From contig NC_033622.1 of NCBI RefSeq assembly GCF_001540865.1, positions 15,876,647-15,940,646 of the forward strand: 64,000 nucleotides of DNA, read 5' to 3'. Source of the stretch: Ananas comosus. Lineage: Eukaryota; Streptophyta; Magnoliopsida; Poales; Bromeliaceae. The translations under genes and the position numbers were made by a program. Every line of letters starts with the position of its first letter. Position 1 is the stretch's first letter. This document shows positions 1-11,939 of this stretch, piece by piece. The notes beneath the pieces are model-generated. The model did no database searches. It had not been told where the DNA came from and worked only from the letters and a program-made list of their open reading frames with translations.

Positions 1-149
1 TAGTATCGAAAAATTATGAAATTTGATTTCTAGAAGTTTTAAATATTCTAGATAATATTTAAGGGTATGGATCGTCGATTCGGAAACTCTATCATCGAAA
101 ACGACTTATGAGTACGAAAGCGATCATACTCATAAGAGTATAGTAACCG

Positions 150-150
<1 letters not shown>
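1..150. repeat. End of a MITE-like element (family A)
   Basis: The stretch around 70-150 contains the subterminal core (a gatcg-cgattcggaaactctatcatcg block) and the end 'ctcataagagtatagtaaccgg' that also appear, inverted, at the ends of the element at 56340-56897. Only one end lies in the window. It runs straight into an AT microsatellite, as other copies do. Confidence 0.5.

Positions 151-214
<64 letters not shown>
151..214. repeat. (AT)n microsatellite
   Basis: About 60 bases of uninterrupted AT directly beside the family A element end. Confidence 0.95.
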
Positions 215-218
<4 letters not shown>

Positions 219-1305
219 ATATTTACTTTTATTTGCTGAAGGCTACCAGGGAAGATTCGGCCTCAAGTTTTTTGGCACAATTCTACGACATCCTTGGCCT
301 CGGCCAAGACAGAATACGCTCAAGGGCTATTTAGAAAAGCCTGATTGCCTTGTTGCATGGATGATTTTATTTTCCACAGCGCTTATACTACTATATAGGG
401 TAGACCATAGTCTCATAGGTCAATCAAATTATTTTCAAGCTAAGTTTATTTTTAAATGAAATAAACGAAGCGAGTGGCGTGCTACCTAATCTCTCAAGAA
501 AATAAATAACTTTTTGTCTTTCGTTAACTATTTTCTCTAAGACTAGTAAATATTCTTATTCTAAGCTAACCGTTCACGATCTCCTAACTTAGAATCTATT
601 TATTAGCTATGTTTGAGGAGGTCAAAAGAACCCTATCTCCATCCTGAAGCATGAACGTCCATTGATTATATATTATATGACAACTATTAAGAATAATTAC
701 AACCTCACCGGCAACCAACAGAAGCCATTAATTTTGATCGTACATGCAGAGAACTACGCCTACCAGATCATCCAATAAGACTGAATAAATAGCACAACAA
801 ATCATCTTATATACTCGCCAAAATTATTTGAACTAACGGTTTCCCCATCTTATTCCAACAATTTGGTATCAACCTCTAAATGGTGAGGTTTAAACAGAAA
901 TACTATTAGGAATCCCAAGGAAAAATCATCCCAAGGAATATATTTTTCGAAGAAAAAAGAACAAAGAAACTAACTTCAGTAATGTACATCGAACCTTCAC
1001 AAAAAACAAGATCTTCTCTAGGTTTGCTGCTTTACTTCCAGCTTTCGGCAGACAAACAAAACCGTACAATTCTGTCACCTACTCTTCATATACATCAAAG
1101 TATTTCTCCTGTATTCCACAAAAACAAAGCATATCAGGATCATTTCTGAGATTATTAGAGCACAAAACGGAATGAAGTCTAATAATTTCAGGAGATAGAA
1201 AAATTCGATATATTAATCCTCTTGGCGTTTTCATCAAGGTTTTAAATGCCCATTGGCACGGAGCGTATCCACCGTGCTGTACCGTGCCAACAAGATACCG
1301 GTACG

Positions 1306-1306
1306 A
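1306..1306. other. Assembly gap (single N)
   Basis: An isolated N inside 'ggtacgantataaaa'. Before it lies GC-moderate DNA with the short inverted words ggcacgg/ccgtgcc; after it lies strongly AT-rich DNA. Unlike the other three Ns, I see no long copy of one flank in the other. Confidence 0.9.
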
Positions 1307-1373
1307 NTATAAAAATAATTTAATTACTAATAAGTTGTTATATAAATTTATGCTTGTTGAACATATACTAAAT

Positions 1374-1667
1374 TACCAATTTTAATCATTTTTATTTAAA
1401 TAGATACAAATATTAAATTATTTTTATATAATTTTTATTTACTTAATAATTAGACTGATAAAATAATATAAAAAGTAAAAACATATAATTTAAAATTTAT
1501 TATTAAAATATTTTTATATCTACCAATTTTAATCATTTTTATTTAAATAGATACAAATATTAAATTATTTTTATATAATTTTTATTTACCTAATAATTAG
1601 ACTGATAAAATAATATAAAAAATAAAAACATATAATTTAAAATTTATTATTAAAATATTTTTATATA
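1374..1667. repeat. Tandem duplication, 147 bp unit, two copies
   Basis: The block starting 'taccaattttaatcattt' at 1374 is repeated from 1521, with only a few substitutions over the whole 147 bp (for example tactt versus tacct). It is AT-rich and has no coding potential. Confidence 0.85.
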
Positions 1668-2029
1668 TACAGCAACGCGCGGGCCTTACTAGTGACTCCT
1701 TATATATGCCACGCCGAGACTCTCAATTCCTTTGGTTGGCTTGGCCCAGCCGACTCGACTTGGCTCGGCCTGATCAATTTGGACCGGGTGTACATATTTC
1801 TTCGGATTGGTTGGGCTTGGATCGGCGTGAATGTTATGGCGCAAAACCAGGCCCCACCGGATATGTTATTTATGATTATATACAGAGAGAGAGAGAGAGA
1901 GTTTTACATACTATCGGTAGTAAATTACTCGATTTACTATCAATTTATTTTGGATTATAGAGCGGCTTTAAAATTAACGATCAGCATCGTTGAACATGAA
2001 CTAGACCATTTAAACTATCTAAAAATCAA

Positions 2030-2460
2030 AATTAAGATGATAGCGGTCCCCTAAAGTTGAATGAGTGTTTGATGCAATAGTGTAATCTAAGGAGTGGAAT
2101 TGATCAAGTGATAGATCTAACGGTGAAAAATTTATAATTATAAAAAATTTCGTACTTTTAAAAACATCATGGCGAAACTATATATATATATATATGAGTC
2201 CGGATACTATACTATCGATAGTATCAAGCGTTTGGTGGTATCAAATTGTCCACCATTAGATCTACTATTTTGACCATTTTTATATGTTAAATCATACTAT
2301 TCAACCTACTGCCCACTCAATCCTAGTATCAAGCATTTACTTTGCTATCGAGTTTTCGGCCGTTGGATTAAAGAATGTGCGGTTGGAATGATAGCGATTC
2401 CCTAGGGTTGAATGGATGGTTGGTTGAATATTATAATCTAATAAGTGGAAATGATCAAAA
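2030..2460. repeat. MITE-like repeat, family B
   Basis: It contains the family B words 'atagatctaacggtgaaaa', 'ccgttggattaa', 'tgtgcggttggaatgat' and 'gggttgaatggatggttggttgaat', all shared with the triple tandem array at 21611-22194. It includes the motif 'gagtccggatactat' and an (AT)n run at about 2179-2196. No coding capacity. Confidence 0.6.
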
Positions 2461-3480
2461 ATTTATTTATCCATGCATTATGTACGTTAAATCCTACTAA
2501 ATAGTAACATATCCAATTCCTTCTCATGTATCCAAATTTCCTTCAATCATTGTAGAGAATATTTGCAAGCCGAATCCTAATTTGTATTAAATTACCAATT
2601 GAATTTGATTTGCTTTGCTACTGTTGGCACGAGCTCACGTGGTTATCAAAGTTTCTTGTTTCTAAATCAGAAAAATAGCTAAGAAATCCACCGCTGATCA
2701 AAGCACAAAGCGTCGGCAAACAACGATAGCACGCACCACGTACAAGACCAGTCCAAGGATCCTTCCCAGTCCTGTAGCGATAGCAAAGAACCTGGGAATG
2801 GGATTCCAAGATGTTCGATAGTCCGGTCGTGACCTGAATGGTTGCCCACCACATACAAGAAATTCTACATTGTCACACTTACACCATATCATTCATAACA
2901 AATTAATTATATTTATTTTTTTCAAACAAAAGTATAATAAAAATATTTTTTAAAATATTTTATTAATTTATTACGCCACGTCATCAATATATTCGGTGCA
3001 TTTTAGAATCTTTTCCCCAACATACATGCCCCCCAAAAGTTGAAATAGTTCCTCCATTCCCAACTTCCAAGGCCGAGATTAAGATGGCACACGGACTATT
3101 TCGGCCTTTATTTCACACGGAATGCGGGCCGGTGCACTCGCGCATCCTCTCTTTAGTAAATTAGATAATTCAAAACAAATGTGTCCTAAAAGTAAAAAAA
3201 TTTATTTCACATATATTTTATATATTTTTTTTTATTGTGCTTGTTTTTTTTTTAAATAAGTTTATAGTGAAAATTAGATTTTTATTATGAAATCTCAATA
3301 ATCGATCACCATATAGAGATATATATTTTCAAAAAATATAATTATTTTATATTTTTCTAATTTTTAATTGTTTTGCATACTTTAATAAGCCGCTGCTTGG
3401 TCAAGAGTACGACTCGTAATCTGACGAGGCAGCCTGGTCATAAAACGAGCCGAGCCTGAGCTTAATCGATCGATCGCGTG
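2461..3480. other. Intergenic, no gene recognised
   Basis: AT-rich DNA with poly-T/A runs (about 3220-3260). Short ORFs on the minus strand around 2618-2892 match nothing I know and have no supporting splice context. Confidence 0.5.
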
Positions 3481-3725
3481 CGCTCGCCCGACCCGCCTCC
3501 GCCGACCGAGTCGGTTTTCCGTTGGGGTCGATTTTTTGTTTCAAATTTATCGTCCTTTCGTTTTTAAACACAACTCCTGTTTGGGGGGCGATTCGCTCCT
3601 TCCTCTGCGCGCTCTCCCTCGCTCCCGCTCCCCGCGCACGAGAATACCCTATCCACCATATTCGTTGTTCGAAACCCTAGCCAGGGACGAGAACCCCTTC
3701 CTCGTCCCGTCCACGCCATAATCAG
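3481..3725 (+). other. Possible orphan 5'UTR exon
   Basis: A GC-rich block interrupts AT-rich DNA and looks like a plant 5'UTR: pyrimidine-rich (ctccctcgctcccgctcc), followed by 'cgaaaccctagcc' (telobox-like) and ending 'aatcag|gtattg', a good splice donor at 3726. No coding exon of a plus-strand gene follows. Downstream DNA is the 3' end of the minus-strand acyl-CoA reductase gene, so a transcript from here would be antisense to it. It could be a remnant of a lost gene or a noncoding RNA start. Confidence 0.35.
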
Positions 3726-4165
3726 GTATTGTTTCTTAATTTGATTCTTTTTGTTGGCTTCTCCCTTTCTTCTTCTTTTGCTTGCCTTAGATGCGAGATC
3801 GCAGGTTGCTGTGGGAATGATTTGGGCTCTCTCAAGGAAATCTAAACATCTAAGAATCTTTTTCGGGTTATTTTACGTGAATCGATCTTGTATTAAGATT
3901 TTTTTTGTACGGAATTAGTCTCAAGATACGTAAACTTAACTGCATTCTTTGAATTCCATTGCATTTTACATGATGAACTTTTTGAACCAAAAAAAGGACG
4001 ATACATTTTGTATGGTGTGGCGCATAATCAAGATTCTAGTAAGAGAAATTGCATAATGATAATATTTTCTTTTTTAGTGCACACTGTTAGTAACATAACA
4101 CATAGCTTGATTTTCAGGAAAATATTAGACATAATTTGAAGCTGCACCCCGAAGCCTTGGTTCTA

Positions 4166-7100
4166 TCATTTTTTTGTTTTCTTGTCTGCTCTTATTCCAT
4201 ACTTGAATATGCCTGGAATGTGAATGTCTGTGAGGTAACTTTCCCAGTCAATGCTCTTGGTATCAAAGGCAATCAATTTTTTATCCCTCTCCGCTAGCGA
4301 GGATGTGAGTTTTTGCATGTTAGTGTCATCAAACCTGTGGGTGGAATTAAATGTAAAATGTTAAATTAGTGCAATGTAAGTAGATAGAGGTGCAGTACAC
4401 TGATGGTACGAGGGGTCTCTTACATGGTAACTACAATGCCGATAACCATCAATAAGTTTACTTAGACAACTATTTGTGCAACCAAACAATTATTGCCGCA
4501 ACAACGTAGTTCTGATTGCCGCATAGCATTAGCTTTTCTTAACAAAGATACAGCATGCGGTGAAAGAAGAAGAAGAAGAAGTTTAGAAGATCAGAGGAGA
4601 AGAGTTGAATTGTTCTGCCTCACCTTCCATGGAAGAAAGTATAGGGTTTGTAGCCTTTAACCACTCTTACTGTACGGTTGTATTGTCTGCTGAGACGATT
4701 GTATTGACTCCGTGCAGAAGAATGCAGTGCTCCTAATACCCGCAGAACCTTATCAGGAGAAAACATTGCTTTGAGAAAATATCAGGTGCATGTAAGATAC
4801 ATAGATATGCAACATTGTTAGTTTTTGTACTACAGAGAGCTAATACTTGTAGTTCGGAATTTTTCTCATTTATGTCAAGCGCGAATTCGTGCTTTTTCTG
4901 GCTGCACCATTAATCATTTCTCTGAGTTGACTTTTGACTTTTGAGGCCTACTCTTAGTTTCTACTTGGTTTTGCTAACAAGTACTGCTACTTATCATTCA
5001 TGTTGCTTGATTTGACTTGAGCTTACTCTTACTTTAGCCTTTTGCATGGTTTGATTTGAATGACCTTGGTAGTCTCAGACTAGGGTTTTGGCCCATTTGT
5101 TAGCTTGGGCTTGGATCAGAGCTTTAGTTGTCAGCCCCAGCCAACATCGTATTGGCTAATTGGCTTCGCTCTTGTGCCAGCCATTTAGCTATATGCTAGT
5201 GCATTTTGGGGTTGTCTTATCACAAGGTGGATATACCGTGTAAAAAGCAGCATAAACTATTAAATGTTACCAACCTGAAGAGGTAGTTTGTTTCGTACAA
5301 CCATATATATGTAGAAGCCAGTCATAGTTGTCACAAAGTACGGCTCTTTCACCTTGATGATTCTGCCATCACTTCTGATGCAGGGATTCCTCAAGAAGTA
5401 CCTATAAGCCTCTTCAGCCAGTTTACCAATTGTTATTGGATTCCTTGTTGAAGAGCCTATCTGGTAGATGAACACCGATGATTCTTTATAGCTGCTGGCT
5501 ATGATTGTGAGCATTGCATTTACTACAAGGTCTCCAGGGACCTGTATAAGTTTGATAAGTTTTAGCCTCACATACAAGCTTCAAGATTTACAGAGTAAGG
5601 AATTCAGTACAATGCTAGCGATGTAGGAAATATTACACTTTTTTTTTTTTTTTGTTTATGATACCCTTTATGTGAGTAGGGGTATAGATTTCAAGTGTCA
5701 GCTTTCGATTTAATGGCCTCTGAGGTTCCTAAATTGTTTTATTAGAAATGGTTAGATCATGTATTTCCTAGAAATCTAGAAGGAAAATAGAGGATGTCAC
5801 TGCTGCATGAAAGATGTTTGACAAAATAACTGAAAGGACGTCATCATCATCATCAGCTCAGTTCCGTTCAAGCATTTTAAACATACAAGCGCATCATTTC
5901 AGGTTTGGATATTTTCAGGCTAAACTTTTGTTATGAAATTTGTAACAAAATTGCCCACTATTGTCCATTCTTGGTGCATCACGGCTCCTTCACGATGGGT
6001 TTCTCATTTCTCAATAAAAGTGTGAATTTGAAGGTTTCCATTATGTGGTTGTTTTCCTACTTCTGTACATGTTTTATAGCAACCGGATCCTTGTTGTTGT
6101 TCATATCAGGTTCAGGCGGTTGCAGATGCTGTCCCATGTATTTAATGAGATTTTTTTGGCAGGGTTTCTTGTGGCCTGTTTATTGTGTTTTTCAGGCATA
6201 TGGATTCTTACTAATATGACTTCTTATTTTTGATTAGAATGTTTTGTAATTGCAATTTTGTTAGCAATTATGATGCTTTATCTATTTCTAATTTGGTGGG
6301 TAAGATGACTCTCAACTCTCAAGTAACTGCTTAGTTTAGTCATCCTAGCCAATATTTAGTCAACAAAGTTGCCATGCATCTTTAAAGTGAAGATAACAAG
6401 AATATTATGTTAGTGGAAAATTAAACTTTAGCATCTCTGAGAAATTAACAAGGAAACCTTTTATCAAATTAACATGCTGCATAGTTTTTTTTTCCTTGTT
6501 CTGTTTGTGTATAGAGATACAAATCTCAAAGGCAAACAATATACATACCCTAACTAAAACAGAGCACCAAAGAAATATAATATGCACCAAAGATAGCATA
6601 CCAAGTCCAAGATTGTTGTGACATCTGCAGGTATATATTTCAGATGTCCCATGCCATAGCCAGTGATAAATGCATCAGTTGTTCTGCAATTACCCATTTT
6701 TAACTTCAATTAATAGATCTTAGGAATTAGCAAATAAAAGCTCAAGGTTTAAATTTCAGTCAAGCTGACCTTACTCCCTCTATCCATCCAGGAAATGGTT
6801 CCTTCCAAGTACTTGTAACTATGGTTGGGCGCAATATAACAAGGGGAAGGTGCCGCCTTAAGTCGTAAAAAAGCATCTCTCCCATTGCTTTTGTAAATGT
6901 GTAAGTGTTAGACCACCCAAATGTTTGAGCCCTAGTGTGATAGCAAGTTTCATCATTTAATTTGAAATGAGAATATTGACTGAAAAGTTACTCCAGCTTA
7001 ATAACAATTAGTTTCTCCTGTTATGGCTGCAAGTTTAGATTTTTTTTTGTCCCTGCTAATCTAGTATGGTTATAGTATTATCAATAGTATCATGTAGCAG

Positions 7101-9934
7101 AGTTTTTGTTAAAGGATTTTAACTGTTAAATATAAAAATATTTAAACACCGTTCTCTACAAGTTTAAGCTTTTAGAGTACGACAGTTGTTTCGTATTATT
7201 TAACTTAGTATCAGAGTATAAGGTCTTGAGTTCAATTCACGCCAAGCTTCTAGCATTTTTAATTTTCTCTCATTTAATTCAAGTCCACGTCATGGGTTTT
7301 GCAAAAAGTCTCGAGCCCAGACGCGAGGGGGAGTGTTAAATATAAAAATATTTAAGCTCCGTTCTCTACAAGTTTAAATTTTTAGAGTACAATGGTTGTT
7401 TCGTATTATTTAACATTAACAATCACCATGTAGCATTTGGGTTTTTTTTGGCTTAGGAGTCCTGACAACTTATTTGACTGTGCAACTTTAAATTTTGTAA
7501 ATATTTTATAGTATGTTCAATAATTATATGTGAGAATGATCAAATTAGCGTCATGTTGTCCACTTTCAGTATCTTCCCTTTTCATCGCAGAATCTTTTAT
7601 CTTGAAATGTTAATATATGAGCTTCAAAGAAAAAATGAGCTCCAAATCAATGCTAATGAATTCATGCAAGTATTATTTATGATTCTTCAAGGAAATAATG
7701 AACAAACTAAGTAAGTTTCTCGTACCTTATCAGGCCTAATTTTTTCATTGAAAGCCTTACAGTATCTTCTGAAGCTTTATTGTCAGTTAACTCCTTCAGT
7801 TGTTCTTGTACCAGTGCCATCTCAGCTTCAATGTCAAGGCCCTTCACAGCTGAAAGTGGTTGTTCTAATAGGGCGCCTTGATTGTCTGGAGTAACGTAAG
7901 CTGAAGGACAAGTGCTAGAGTAAGCTCATATTGGTAAAAATCATAGATCATGCATCCAATAAGAAGGATAAAAAATTTGAAATTTTAAGTTTGGAATTAA
8001 TATTCTAATTTTTAACATTATAAGATGAGTCAATTTTGTGAAGTGTTTTGTAGCCAGTAAAACCAACCATTACTACTGTTGATATCTTACATATTTCTCT
8101 TTCTGTTCTCAATGGCGGCATGCTTGAACAGACCTAAAGTATTAGCTTTTTTATCTGGTGTTTCCCGCAATACTAGATTCTTGCTTTTTGCAGTTCTTAT
8201 CAGAATTCTATTCCACTGTCAACAGAAAATGATCTGTTCGCTGCTTTTAGAATAGTGGGTGGCATTTGTTTATTACGCAGGGTATATGGGTGCCGCAAGC
8301 AACCACCTCAGAATCCAACAGAAAATTGGTGGTTCATCTTGCATGTAAAGGCTACTTCCAACATGCTTGCAGTTGGAGGGTCTTCGTCGCACTAACATCT
8401 AGTTCATTGTTGTTTATGATGTTTAAAGAAAGAAATGATCAAATTTTGAAGTTCTTGCAGAAGGGTATTCTCCAACTTTTTCTCTTTTTATTTTTGTGCA
8501 TTTATTCTGTTACTTTTTACTGGTACACAAGTACAGCCTCGCTGGTCTCTAACATAAGTATCTTTAATATGGTACCAAAAATAGATGAGAAGCAACTTTT
8601 GGCGCTTACCAGTTGAAATATGGAGCAGCATCTTCAGTTTCGGACATCTCATTGCAAATGCTGAAATATGCTTTACTCCAAATGTGTTGATGCCCAAAGC
8701 TGTATCATACCTATTGATATTTCAAAACAAAATTTTCTGTGAACAACATAAATGAGTTCACATGGAAAGGTGCCATGCGACTTTTTAAAGCTTGGAAACT
8801 CGTTGCCACTAGTGCAAATTACAAGGATTTACATTTCCTTCTTATTATAAAAGGTGTCAAGGAGCAGAAATTAGAGGTCACCATATTGTTTATTACCTTT
8901 CGTTAAAGTCTATGTTTGCCGCTACATGGACGATGACATTAATTTCGCTCCAGAGGGTTTCTTTAAGTTTGTCTTCGTGTATTCCCAAATCCTCAAAGGT
9001 AATGTCTCCTGCCAAAGGGCAGACTTTGTCCCAGAAGTATGAAGGAAAGTTCCCTTGGTATTTCTCTTCCAGAATTTCAAATACCTCAGTTTGCATAACC
9101 TACATGTTGCAGGTATTACAATGCAGATGACACAATCCAGTAAGGAGAAGCAATATTAGCAACAATGGTTGGATGATAGTTACTTTACTAATCCTTCATC
9201 GAGAAAAAGGTTTCTTTTGGTTTTCAGTTGTTTTCCTGGAGCATATCAGTTATTTGTCTTATAAAGTTAAGTGGGTAAATTACCCAGTAATCTGATATCG
9301 CAGAGTTTGCTTCAACAAGACACTTGGTTCGTGATCTTTGTTATGAATTATTTAGTAGTGAAATACCCCCATGGATCACAAACTTAAAGACTTAGCATAT
9401 AATATTATGTACTAAATAGTATACTATGTTTTGCAAAACATGTTGAAATAGAAGCAACTAGTTTGCTAAATATTGTACTATGTTTTGCAAAACATGTTGA
9501 AGAATTTAACTAGTTTTGAATTCTAGTACTATCTAATCTGTGCTAATTAGAGGCAACTGTTTTGCGCCTCAGACTTTTGTGTCTTTGTTAGGCATGATGC
9601 TAACCTCAGTTTCCACACGGCGCTTTGCGGAAACATAATCAGCTGCGCGCACCAACAGGTAAAGCTTCTTCACCTTCGGTTGAATTCGAAGTACCTTCTC
9701 CAAAAACACTTCATTCAAGAAAAAGGGGGGGAAAAATAAAACAAAAGGCTGTCAGGGTTGCTTTTATCAATTCAATACGAAATGCTTATATGAGGAGCAG
9801 AACTTCATGTTTGGATAACACAGTTAAAAACTAGGCATGAATATATGTATATTACACTTTGCTATGAGCCCGGTGGCACCGGTGACGAGAAGGCTCTTGT
9901 CCTCCAGATAGTTTGCTACACTCTCCGGCTGCAT
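4166..9934 (-). CDS. Fatty acyl-CoA reductase, 10 exons, 496 aa
   Basis: Reduces long-chain acyl-CoA to primary alcohols with NADPH, normally for cuticular wax or suberin at the ER. Exons by hand (minus strand): 9934-9856, 9708-9605, 9099-8897, 8710-8610, 7900-7726, 6931-6770, 6683-6602, 5541-5271, 4768-4624, 4334-4166. They join in one frame and sum to 1491 nt. The N-terminal Rossmann motif TGATGLIAK lies at residues 18-26 and the catalytic YTFTK (Y231, K235) at the exon 6 start. The C-terminal FAR domain ends with [15 protein letters not shown], typical of the family. Length matches CER4-type enzymes (about 490-500 aa). The coding region starts only about 17 residues before the Rossmann motif, so there is no room for the plastid transit peptide of MS2-type reductases. 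Intron 5 carries a small LTR retrotransposon. The exon 1 and exon 8 donors (GTAATA, GTAACA) were chosen because only they keep the frame. Confidence 0.9.
7124..7415 (+). mobile_element. Miniature LTR retrotransposon (TRIM/SMART type), 292 bp
   Basis: Two near-identical 82 bp direct repeats (7124-7205 and 7334-7415) begin TGTTAAATA; the second ends TATTTAACA, giving the inverted ends expected of LTRs. Just inside the left LTR, 'tagtatcagagt' resembles the primer-binding site for initiator tRNA-Met. Just inside the right LTR, 'gaggggga' is a polypurine tract. A perfect 5 bp target duplication, TTAAC, flanks the element (7119-7123 and 7416-7420). The internal part is only about 128 bp, so it codes for nothing and must move in trans. 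It sits in an intron of the acyl-CoA reductase gene, in the opposite orientation to the gene. Confidence 0.9.
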
Positions 9935-10628
9935 GATTGTGAGAAACAGGAAAAGAGGGGCAAGCGAGCAAAATATGTCTACTTGAATTTGAATACCTCA
10001 TATGAATATATGCGCGCTATATATAGACAATGTTGTTATATGTCAATAATCAAGCTGGTCATTGTGCATTTACTGAGGATTGAAAGTGTACCGTAATGTT
10101 TTTGCTTTTGAGGTGGACTTAAGATTATCCTCAAGCATAACTGTGGCACCCTACTTTTCACATGATCACTTATCTTAGATTTATTCCGAGTCCTATCATG
10201 CTTAACTTTTTTAACCTTTTGAGTCTTATTACTGTCCAAAATATTATAGCTGGATTAAGTGATTTTTTTAACCCTATTATACTTAATATATAGGATTATT
10301 TTAAATCCTGAGGTGTCACATTTCTTTCCTCTTTAAGCGTGCCGTATTATATCCTATATTTGTTAATGACATTATGGTTACTATTAATTGTACCATGTTC
10401 CATGACATTGAAGTTTACAACTTATTCCTATTATATCTTAGAGCAGTGCTATCTATACACTTTTTAAATTATGTGTACATCTTACATTTTATTCATTCAG
10501 CAACTCATATTTTTCAGTTGTGTTATCAATTCTTTTGATATTAAAAATATATTTAGGAATCTTGGAATGCATGGGGTGTAAGATTTATAATGTATAAATG
10601 CATAGATAGTATTTTTTGTATGAGTATG
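9935..10628. other. Upstream region of the FAR gene
   Basis: This holds the presumed promoter of the minus-strand acyl-CoA reductase. 'gcgctatatatagac' near 10013-10027 contains a TATA-like palindrome, about 85 bp upstream of the ATG; it is the only core-promoter-like signal I see. No other gene recognised. Confidence 0.35.
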
Positions 10629-10629
10629 T

Positions 10630-10875
10630 CTTGTGTGCTATTAGGAGTACGAAGGCTTTCGTGCTACTAGGCCGTTTTCGACGATGGAGCTTCTGAATCA
10701 ACGATCGGCTCTGTTAGATTAAAATTTATAGCTATACAAGTTTAACGTTGTAGAAATATTCAAATCAGATAAAATTTTAATTTTAGTCTAACGAAGCCGA
10801 TCGTCAATTCAGAAGTTTTATTATCGAAAATGGTTTTGGCGCACGAAGACCTCCGCGCTCCTAATAGCACACAAG
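10630..10875. mobile_element. MITE with long terminal inverted repeats (family A-like)
   Basis: The left end CTTGTGTGCTATTAGGAG is matched by the reverse complement ending CTCCTAATAGCACACAAG. The imperfect inverted match continues for about 95 bp on each side, leaving a loop of only about 50 bp. Near the ends the words 'tctgaatcaacgatcggct' and 'agccgatcgtcaattcaga' face each other. Possible 3 bp flanks 'gtc' occur on both sides, which I cannot judge. No ORF. Confidence 0.75.
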
Positions 10876-11250
10876 TCCTATTTTTTTTTTTATAGCTAAT
10901 TATAAAAACTTAGATAGGTTGACTTAGTATTAAATTGTTTGTGAAAATAAAAACCGTTGCATAGCCATCAATTTTAGGTGGTAGAGTCCCAACAGAGACT
11001 ATTAACTAAACACAATATTTTATTATTTTTTGATCAAATCGAGGATCAGCTTACTGATCATGGAGGATCAGCTTACGTGGTAATCTAACTGCTACCAACT
11101 AAATTAACTTGTCGAATATCAAAGACGACAAGTTAATTAGATGTTGGATTGATAAACAAACTATCGTGTGTAAACTAATTCATCAGCACCACCCTTAAGT
11201 TACATTTTAAAATACCCTTATGATTACTCATGTTTTGTTTATGCGTTAGC

Positions 11251-11251
<1 letters not shown>

Positions 11252-11286
<35 letters not shown>
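11252..11286. repeat. (GT)n microsatellite
   Basis: About 17 uninterrupted GT units. Confidence 0.95.
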
Positions 11287-11287
<1 letters not shown>

Positions 11288-11564
11288 TCTAATGTGACAA
11301 GAACCTCAAATTAGGTGAGTGCAGATCTTAGCCTTTTAGCAAGTGCCTAATATGTAGCTTCTTTACACCCAATTCATTTGGTTTTGCATTTCTCTTGCTG
11401 AGAATTCACATGAATTTAATTTGTAACTGTGGTTACAAATTGTAATTAACACAGGCTCAAAAAAGAGTCAAAACATAGAGTATTAGTCCTTTTTCTTGTG
11501 AGCAATTCTACATGTACTTCATATAGAGCCTCCAAAAGTCAGAGGTGCAGCAGTTAGCATAAAA

Positions 11565-11732
11565 GCCTATTATTATTATTATTATTATTATTATTTCCCT
11601 CTCTTTCAGAATACAGAGCTTGTCTCGACGTATTCCTACCGCAGCTGAAGTTCCCCTACCTAAGATCCTTCAGAATCGAGAGCTTTGTCTCGATGTATTC
11701 CTACCGCAGCTGAAGCTCCCCTACCTAAGACT
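11565..11732. repeat. (ATT)n microsatellite and 65 bp tandem duplication
   Basis: About nine TTA/ATT units (11569-11595) are followed by two copies of a unit carrying 'gtattcctaccgcagctgaag'. The copies start near 11606 and 11671 and differ by a few bases. The unit is GC-richer than its surroundings and has no recognised origin. Confidence 0.8.
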
Positions 11733-11939
11733 TTGAACGTAAGATTCCCCCAGTTTATTATAATTGTCGCCATTTTCTTCTCATGTATCCGCACGTTACG
11801 ACAAATAAATTTCACAGAAATAAATAAATAAATAAATTTTAAAAAAAAAACAGCACAAAAAAATAAAAAAAAAGTTAAAAATAAAAAATAAAATTGAAGA
11901 AGAAGCTGTTGCTGTTTACCAAACATGACTTTAGCCGAT

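Noticed and set aside
5260..5577. FAR gene ending at 5.3 kb as a 3'-truncated copy
   Set aside because: At first the C-terminal exons were not obvious, but 4768-4624 and 4334-4166 encode the rest, in frame, with good splice sites.
8266..8616. 116-codon plus-strand frame
   Set aside because: It falls in a FAR intron and exon 4 antisense, with no ATG context or family match.
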